Source: Anaerosporobacter faecicola
GTDB taxonomy: Bacteria; Bacillota; Clostridia; Lachnospirales; Lachnospiraceae
DNA: 64,000 nt
Assembly (NCBI RefSeq): GCF_012070565.1
Contig: NZ_JAAQRO010000003.1
Span: forward strand, 1-64,000
Direction: 5' to 3'
Positions within the stretch are counted from its first letter, which is position 1, and each line of letters begins with the position of its first letter. Below the pieces are notes generated by a model, which made no database searches, was not told where the DNA came from, and was given only the letters and a program-made list of their open reading frames with translations. The translations under genes and the position numbers were made by a program. Shown one piece after another: positions 59,544 to 64,000 of this stretch.

Positions 59544-59627
59544 TAGATTGGGCTGGAAAAAGCCCACATTTAATTTGAAGTCCTTCAAACATAGCTTAAT
59601 TATTTCATACAGATTGATTCATATGAG

Positions 59628-59694
59628 AACTCTCCTGAGGATACAAGAGGAACGATATCTATCGTTTACTTACGTATCTTGGGAGAGTTTTTTT
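59628..59694 (+). terminator. Terminator after dapL
   Basis: AACTCTCC (59628-59635) pairs with GGAGAGTT (59682-59689), and AGGATAC with GTATCTT inside. A T-run follows. A second, smaller stem may form in the 40-nt loop. Confidence 0.8.
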
Positions 59695-59818
59695 GCGCTG
59701 GTTGTATCGCTTCTTCTCAAAGTATGTTCGCTACTTTTCAAGTACAAGTCATCGTGGTAGAATAGGTTGACAAAAGATCAATTTTTATAAAGGTAAAATA
59801 ATATAGGAGGATAAAGTA

Positions 59819-60379
59819 GTGGAATATACAGGAAAAGACAAGATTCGCTTTGCTACGGTTGATGATGCAGCAGCAATCCTTGCCGTATACGCACCATACA
59901 TCAGACAAACAACCATCACTTACGAATATGAGGTTCCAACGGTTGAAGAATTCCGTACACGAATGCAGGAGATCCTTTCCTTCTTTCCTTATCTTGTTTA
60001 TGAAGAAGAAGGGCGGATTGTGGGGTATGCCTATGCATCGAAGCATCATGAACGTGCTGCATTTATGTGGGGGGCAGAGATTTCAATTTATGTAGAGGGG
60101 ACTCATCATGGAAATGGAATCGCCGGTTTGCTTTACGATCAGATGATGGAATATCTCTATAAGCAAGGAATCTATAAAGTATATGCTTTGATTGACTCCC
60201 CTAATGAAAAAAGTGAACAATTTCATAAAAAACGAGGCTTTCAAGAAATTGGCTGTCTTCCAAAGACCGCATATAAGTTAGGAAAATGGTGCGATCTGAA
60301 ATACTATGAAAAAGATCTTCGTTCTTGTAAGGGGAAACCACAAGAACTACGATCCATTCATGAATTGTTAGGCAATTAA
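59819..60379 (+). CDS. GNAT acetyltransferase, phosphinothricin/MnaT-like
   Basis: A GTG start follows TATAGGAGGATAAA. The 186-aa protein has the PAT-type plan: KIRFATVDDAAAILAVYAPY, then HHERAAFMWGAEISIYVEG and the acetyl-CoA loop THHGNGIAGLLYDQMMEYL, ending LKYYEKDL. Such enzymes acetylate amino groups of amino-acid-like compounds. Confidence 0.88.
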   Translation: MEYTGKDKIRFATVDDAAAILAVYAPYIRQTTITYEYEVPTVEEFRTRMQEILSFFPYLVYEEEGRIVGYAYASKHHERAAFMWGAEISIYVEGTHHGNGIAGLLYDQMMEYLYKQGIYKVYALIDSPNEKSEQFHKKRGFQEIGCLPKTAYKLGKWCDLKYYEKDLRSCKGKPQELRSIHELLGN

Positions 60380-60415
60380 GTTTAAGGTATCAAATCGAAG
60401 CATTTGTGAAACGGA

Positions 60416-60489
60416 TCATATTAATTACTGAAAATGCCTTAGGATAACCCTTCAGGTCAGCAATTGAACTGCGAAGTTTGAGTTAAGTA
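60416..60489 (+). repeat. Intergenic repeat, copy C
   Basis: CATATTAATTACTGAAAATG... to ...CTGCGAAGTTTGAG, the same family as copies A and B at 48721-49031. It is a single copy here, without the inverted partner or the central hairpin. Confidence 0.75.
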
Positions 60490-60500
60490 ATAGGAATTCG

Positions 60501-61382
60501 TCAGTTAACCAAGTAATGACCATCAATAATCGTGGTACAACATCCACCGAATAAGACACGTTCTCCTTGCTTCTTCAACAGGATTTCATTATAAGATGTC
60601 TTATGGCCATTCTGCTCTAAACGGATTACAGAACCATCCCAAAGACCTTGTTGTAACAAGTAGTAACCAAATGCAGAATTACCAGAACCAGTAGCTGGAT
60701 CTTCCAAATAGCCGAATTTGGGTGCAAAAACCCTCGTACGTGCATAGTGGGATTCACTGCTGGTTTCTTTCGTATAAACCAGTATAATATCAATGTTGTT
60801 GGTAAGACAATATTGCTGTAGAGAGGGTCTATCTGGTTGTAAGGAAAGGGTTGCCTGTAACGAGCAGATGGGAACAATCAAGGTACGAAGTCCAGCATCG
60901 ATAAGAGCAAGTGGAGGTTGGGTATCCAAAGACTCTTTTGATAGTCCTAAAGCCGAGCATACAGAGTCTGCTGTAACAGAAACATCATAAACAGTAGGAG
61001 TTGGAGCTGCTATGAAGACAGCATTCTCTTCTGCAAGAGAGTTATATACTGTTAGTGTTTCCTTGTTGGTACGAAAAGTTAATGTGGGAAGGGAACATAA
61101 TGTTTCAGAGGAGCGAAGAAGTTCATACATACAGGCAATTGTCCCGTGTCCACAGAATGCAATCTCACATTCCGATGAGTAATATCGTAGATGATAGGAT
61201 CCAATGTCTTCTTCCGTACAGAATACAACCTCTGAAACAAATCCTTTGTGGTCAGCTGCGATGTCTTGCATTTGCTGCGAGGATAGTACCTGATTATGAC
61301 TAAGATAGAGGCAAGCAGCGGGATTTCCTTTCCCGGTGGTTGTTGTAAATGCATTGATTTTTTTATATAGATACGTTGCCAT
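60501..61382 (-). CDS. PhzF-family isomerase-like protein
   Basis: The start at 61382 (MATYLYKKINAFTTTTGKGN) is preferred because the longer frame adds unrelated residues. The 293-aa product contains FVSEVVFC, SECEIAFCGHGTIACM and the C-terminal FGYLEDPATGSGNSAFGYYL, which are the PhzF active-site segments including the catalytic Glu. Its reaction is unknown. It is encoded opposite to its neighbours. AAAGGACATGG lies upstream. Confidence 0.82.
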   Translation of the reverse strand: MATYLYKKINAFTTTTGKGNPAACLYLSHNQVLSSQQMQDIAADHKGFVSEVVFCTEEDIGSYHLRYYSSECEIAFCGHGTIACMYELLRSSETLCSLPTLTFRTNKETLTVYNSLAEENAVFIAAPTPTVYDVSVTADSVCSALGLSKESLDTQPPLALIDAGLRTLIVPICSLQATLSLQPDRPSLQQYCLTNNIDIILVYTKETSSESHYARTRVFAPKFGYLEDPATGSGNSAFGYYLLQQGLWDGSVIRLEQNGHKTSYNEILLKKQGERVLFGGCCTTIIDGHYLVN

Positions 61383-61789
61383 GATGATTACCATGTCCTT
61401 TCTAAGAGTATAGTTTAACGAGTTGCCCGATAAATACCTTTTACTTTTATTATCATTAAGAATTGCTAAGATTGTTACATTACCCTTTCTTGGTGCATAC
61501 GGTACCAACTGAGAAGCGGAGAAAAACAAATATGCATTTAGTAAAGCTATTATAAACTGGGTAGGAATGGTTTGCAAGAGAGCATTGTAGGTAAGACATA
61601 AGACAAAGCTTTTAGGTATATATGAGATAACAACCTTTATGTCTATAGCAACAAACGAAATTAAACGAAGCGATCCGAAACAATAGCATACGGAAATGAA
61701 TATACGAACTTAGGATAATTAACTTTTAAAAAAATCCCTTGCTTTTGTAAAATGCCTGTGCTAAGATTAGCAACAATAGAAATTGTAAA
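61383..61789. other. Gap between the PhzF-like gene and the T-box
   Basis: No gene can be supported, although a minus-strand frame runs from 61383 to 61577 as an extension of the PhzF-like frame. The T-box transcript should start within the last 100 bases. Confidence 0.35.
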
Positions 61790-62098
61790 AGCAATGAAAG
61801 AGACTGCGATCCACCGAATGCATTGAAAAACAGGAATATAGTGTCACCGACTGAGAGCACTATTCGGATGCTAAGTGAATCAAGGAACACTCTGGAGCTG
61901 GTGAACTGAACAAGTATTTGCCGAGAGAAGGAATAGGAAATCGGTTCTTCCATTGGATCACAAAGAAAAGTAGGTTTGCACGTTGCACGCGTTAAGTGTT
62001 TAAGCGGAGAAATCAACACATTTCTCAATGCGGGTGGTACCGCGGGAAAATAGCTTATCCCGTCCCGGAATATATTCAATTCCAGGGGCTTTTTTTAT
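61790..62098 (+). promoter_or_regulatory. T-box leader of the aspartyl-tRNA synthetase gene
   Basis: The T-box sequence GCGGGTGGTACCGCG (62030-62044) is clear and is followed by a terminator (about 62060-62098, with GGAAT/ATTCC arms and a T7 run). The upstream 240 nt hold Stem I-like pairings. The leader binds uncharged tRNA and lets transcription continue. The specifier triplet cannot be fixed by reading, but an Asp or Asn codon is expected. Confidence 0.85.
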
Positions 62099-62329
62099 AC
62101 CCTTTTTTCGTGAACCTTTCTATTGACCTACTAGCATTTTTCTATCTAGGTGGTCGAATATATGAGCCATCTTAGGAAGGCTGGTAGATCCATTGAAAGA
62201 AGGGCGTGGCCGTATGGAAGAGAATATGCTGAGATCGTTCTGGTGTACTCCTTATGGATTGCATTTCAGATTTCAGTCAAAGAGCTTAGATATTACATCA
62301 ATTTGACTAATATTTAAGGAGGGATTTCT
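62099..62329 (+). other. Spacer between T-box and synthetase gene
   Basis: No gene was seen. AAGGAGGGATTTCT at 62316-62329 is the ribosome-binding site of the synthetase. The stretch is slightly richer in GC than average. Confidence 0.4.
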
Positions 62330-63733
62330 ATGGAATTTATTTCAGGAATCAAAGAAAAGGAAACAGTAAGCATTTATGACATCATCTATGGTGATGATGT
62401 TGCAGGTAACCGTGTTGTAAGTGACACGACAGTAGACAGCCAGGCACTAGGCAAATGTGCCATGGAGGGCAAAGTGGTATCCGTAGATGGTGCCGTTCAT
62501 ACCATTCGAGACATGGGTGATTTTGCATTCCTAGTTTTACGAAAACAAGAGGGTGTGATCCAATGTGTGTTCAACAAGGAACAGACTTCATTTGATTTGA
62601 AGACCTTGAAAGAGGGAGCGACGATTGAAGTACAAGGAATGGTTGCAAAAGAAGAGAGAGCACCTCATGGATTCGAGATTCGACTGAACAAGATCACCGT
62701 ATTATCCATGCCATCTTATGATACGATGTTACCGATTCCGATTAGCAAATGGAAGTTGAAGACTTCGCTTGAAACAAAGTTAACGTTACGACCAATTTCC
62801 CTTCGTAATATCAGAGAGAGAGCAATCTTTAAGATACAAGAAGGACTCGTTCGTGGTTTTCGTGATTTTATGTTTTCACAAGAGTTTACAGAAGTTCGTA
62901 CACCTAAGATCGTAGCAGGAAATGCCGAAGGTGGTGCGAATGTATTCAAATTAGAGTATTTCGGAAAGAAAGCGTTTTTGGCACAAAGCCCTCAATTTTA
63001 CAAACAGACGATGGTAGGGGTGTATGACCGTGTGTTTGAAGTGGGACCGGTATTCCGTGCAGAGAAACATAATACAACAAGACATCTGAATGAATATACC
63101 GGTTTGGATTTTGAGATGGGGTATATTCGTGGATTTGAAGAGATTATGGAGATGGAGCAGGCCATGTTAGCCTATACATTTCAATTTTTGAAGGAAACAT
63201 ACAGCAAAGAACTTGATCTTCTTGATGTGAAATTACCAGATGCTTCTAAAATTCCAGCGGTTCGCTTTGATGAAGCAAAACGTCTTGTTTCAGAGAAATA
63301 CGATCGTAAGATCAAGAATCCTTATGATCTAGAACCAGAGGAAGAAATCTTAATTGGAAAATATTTTCTCGAAGAATATGGCAGCGACCTTGTATTCGTA
63401 ACCCATTACCCTTCGAAAAAACGGCCTTTTTATGCAATGGATGATCCAACGGATCCAAAATTCACTTTAAGCTTTGACCTTCTCTTCAAAGGAATGGAGA
63501 TTACAACAGGTGGACAGAGAATTCATGAGTATGATTCTTTGGTAGCTAAGATGGAAGCACGTGGCATGGATCCAGAAGATTTTGCAAATTATCTCATGAT
63601 TTTCAAATATGGTATGCCGCCTCATGGTGGTCTTGGTATTGGTTTGGAACGATTGACCATGCGGTTGCTTGATGAGGTAAATGTTCGTGAAACAACGTTA
63701 TTCCCAAGAGACGTTACTCGTTTGGAGCCTTAG
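62330..63733 (+). CDS. aspS: Aspartyl-tRNA synthetase, archaeal type (probably non-discriminating)
   Basis: The 467-aa class II enzyme has an N-terminal OB anticodon domain (about 40-130) and the catalytic core: EFTEVRTPKIVAGNAEGGAN (motif 1 region), motif 2 VFRAEKHNTTRHLNEYTGLD and motif 3 GLGIGLERLTMRLL. The short, archaeal-type form without a GAD insertion is usually non-discriminating and charges both tRNA-Asp and tRNA-Asn, with GatCAB converting Asp-tRNA-Asn. gatC follows, which supports this. Confidence 0.9.
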   Translation: MEFISGIKEKETVSIYDIIYGDDVAGNRVVSDTTVDSQALGKCAMEGKVVSVDGAVHTIRDMGDFAFLVLRKQEGVIQCVFNKEQTSFDLKTLKEGATIEVQGMVAKEERAPHGFEIRLNKITVLSMPSYDTMLPIPISKWKLKTSLETKLTLRPISLRNIRERAIFKIQEGLVRGFRDFMFSQEFTEVRTPKIVAGNAEGGANVFKLEYFGKKAFLAQSPQFYKQTMVGVYDRVFEVGPVFRAEKHNTTRHLNEYTGLDFEMGYIRGFEEIMEMEQAMLAYTFQFLKETYSKELDLLDVKLPDASKIPAVRFDEAKRLVSEKYDRKIKNPYDLEPEEEILIGKYFLEEYGSDLVFVTHYPSKKRPFYAMDDPTDPKFTLSFDLLFKGMEITTGGQRIHEYDSLVAKMEARGMDPEDFANYLMIFKYGMPPHGGLGIGLERLTMRLLDEVNVRETTLFPRDVTRLEP

Positions 63734-63742
63734 TTATTGAGT

Positions 63743-63819
63743 GACCTTGGTGATGCATGAATTGATCCGTTGCTATGCAACGCGTGAAATGACTTTTTAA
63801 CTCATGCATCAGCAAGGTC
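63743..63819. repeat. Inverted repeat between aspS and gatC
   Basis: GACCTTGGTGATGCATGA (63743-63760) pairs with TCATGCATCAGCAAGGTC (63802-63819) with one mismatch. CGTTGC/GCAACG lies inside. There is no T-run after it, so it is not a typical terminator and may regulate gatC or be a palindromic insertion. Confidence 0.6.
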
Positions 63820-63888
63820 GATCGTAGTAGTCAATATAGAAAACAGCACAGAAAGCATGTTTCTGTTTGGCAGAAATGGAGAGTTAAT

Positions 63889-64000
63889 ATGAAGATAACA
63901 GATGAAACCATTACCTATGTTGCAGCACTGGCCAAATTAGATCTCTCGGAAGAAGAGAAAGACCGTGCAAAAACAGATTTAGAGAATATAATCAGCTATA
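63889..64000 (+). CDS. gatC: Aspartyl/glutamyl-tRNA amidotransferase subunit C (partial)
   Basis: The N-terminal 37 residues begin [20 protein letters not shown] and continue [17 protein letters not shown], the usual GatC start with its LAKLDLS motif. GGAGAGTTAAT precedes the ATG. The gene runs off the window. GatC stabilises the GatAB complex that makes Asn- or Gln-tRNA. Confidence 0.88.
   Translation, partial: MKITDETITYVAALAKLDLSEEEKDRAKTDLENIISY

Noticed and set aside
61383-61577. 65-residue N-terminal extension of the PhzF-like protein
   Set aside because: The extension has no family similarity; the PhzF fold begins at MATYLYKK.
61726-62079. 117-codon minus-strand frame over the T-box
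   Set aside because: It runs antisense to a clear T-box leader and has no ribosome-binding site.

Overview
The window is AT-rich Gram-positive DNA, most likely from a Lachnospiraceae-type clostridium. Host genes supporting this are an LL-diaminopimelate aminotransferase, an archaeal-type aspartyl-tRNA synthetase with a T-box leader followed by gatC, a glutamine synthetase/ANTAR-regulator pair, a secreted GH26 mannanase and a BspA-type leucine-rich-repeat protein. This assignment is an inference from gene content, not from a marker gene.

Positions 39 to 35650 are one nearly complete, almost entirely plus-strand prophage. The left part (39-9440) holds a minus-strand repressor, an operator-bearing lytic promoter, many small early genes, an HUH (G2P/ORF2-type) replication initiator with a DnaA box beside it, a degenerate RNase H-fold protein, ParA and a ParB fused to a DUF3850-like domain, an orphan LexA-type DNA-binding domain and an HNH endonuclease. 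No integrase is visible, so the element has the look of a phage-plasmid or of a prophage whose integrase lies left of the window. An IS110-family element with a probable bridge-RNA leader (9841-11222) interrupts the region between early and late genes, and minus-strand small membrane peptides flank it. The late region (12485-35650) has an ArpU-like regulator, lambda-type packaging and head genes (terminase, gpW, portal, protease, capsid, DUF2190), then a P2/Mu-type contractile tail (sheath, tube, frameshifted chaperone, tape measure, X, D, V, U, W, J, I, H), fibre, holin and lysozyme.

Positions 35650 to 47976 are an accessory stretch: an unrecognised 37-aa peptide gene, a BspA-like protein, a two-gene ABC exporter operon, a 1384-codon mannanase, a group IIC intron remnant, a membrane protein with a Q/G/Y-rich repeat, a 24-aa peptide gene and a CD3324-like regulator. 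Several terminators and promoters are duplicated here, which suggests local duplication and loss.

Positions 48000 to 64000 are ordinary host chromosome: acetyltransferases, a methyltransferase, a decayed lipoprotein/ECF sigma fusion with its surviving anti-sigma-like gene, a membrane-anchored trigger-factor-like foldase, a HAD phosphatase, a GlnA homologue lacking several catalytic residues next to an ANTAR regulator, a chemoreceptor with a structured leader, dapL, a PhzF-family protein, and the T-box-controlled aspS-gatC genes. Three kinds of intergenic repeat or palindromic element occur in this part.
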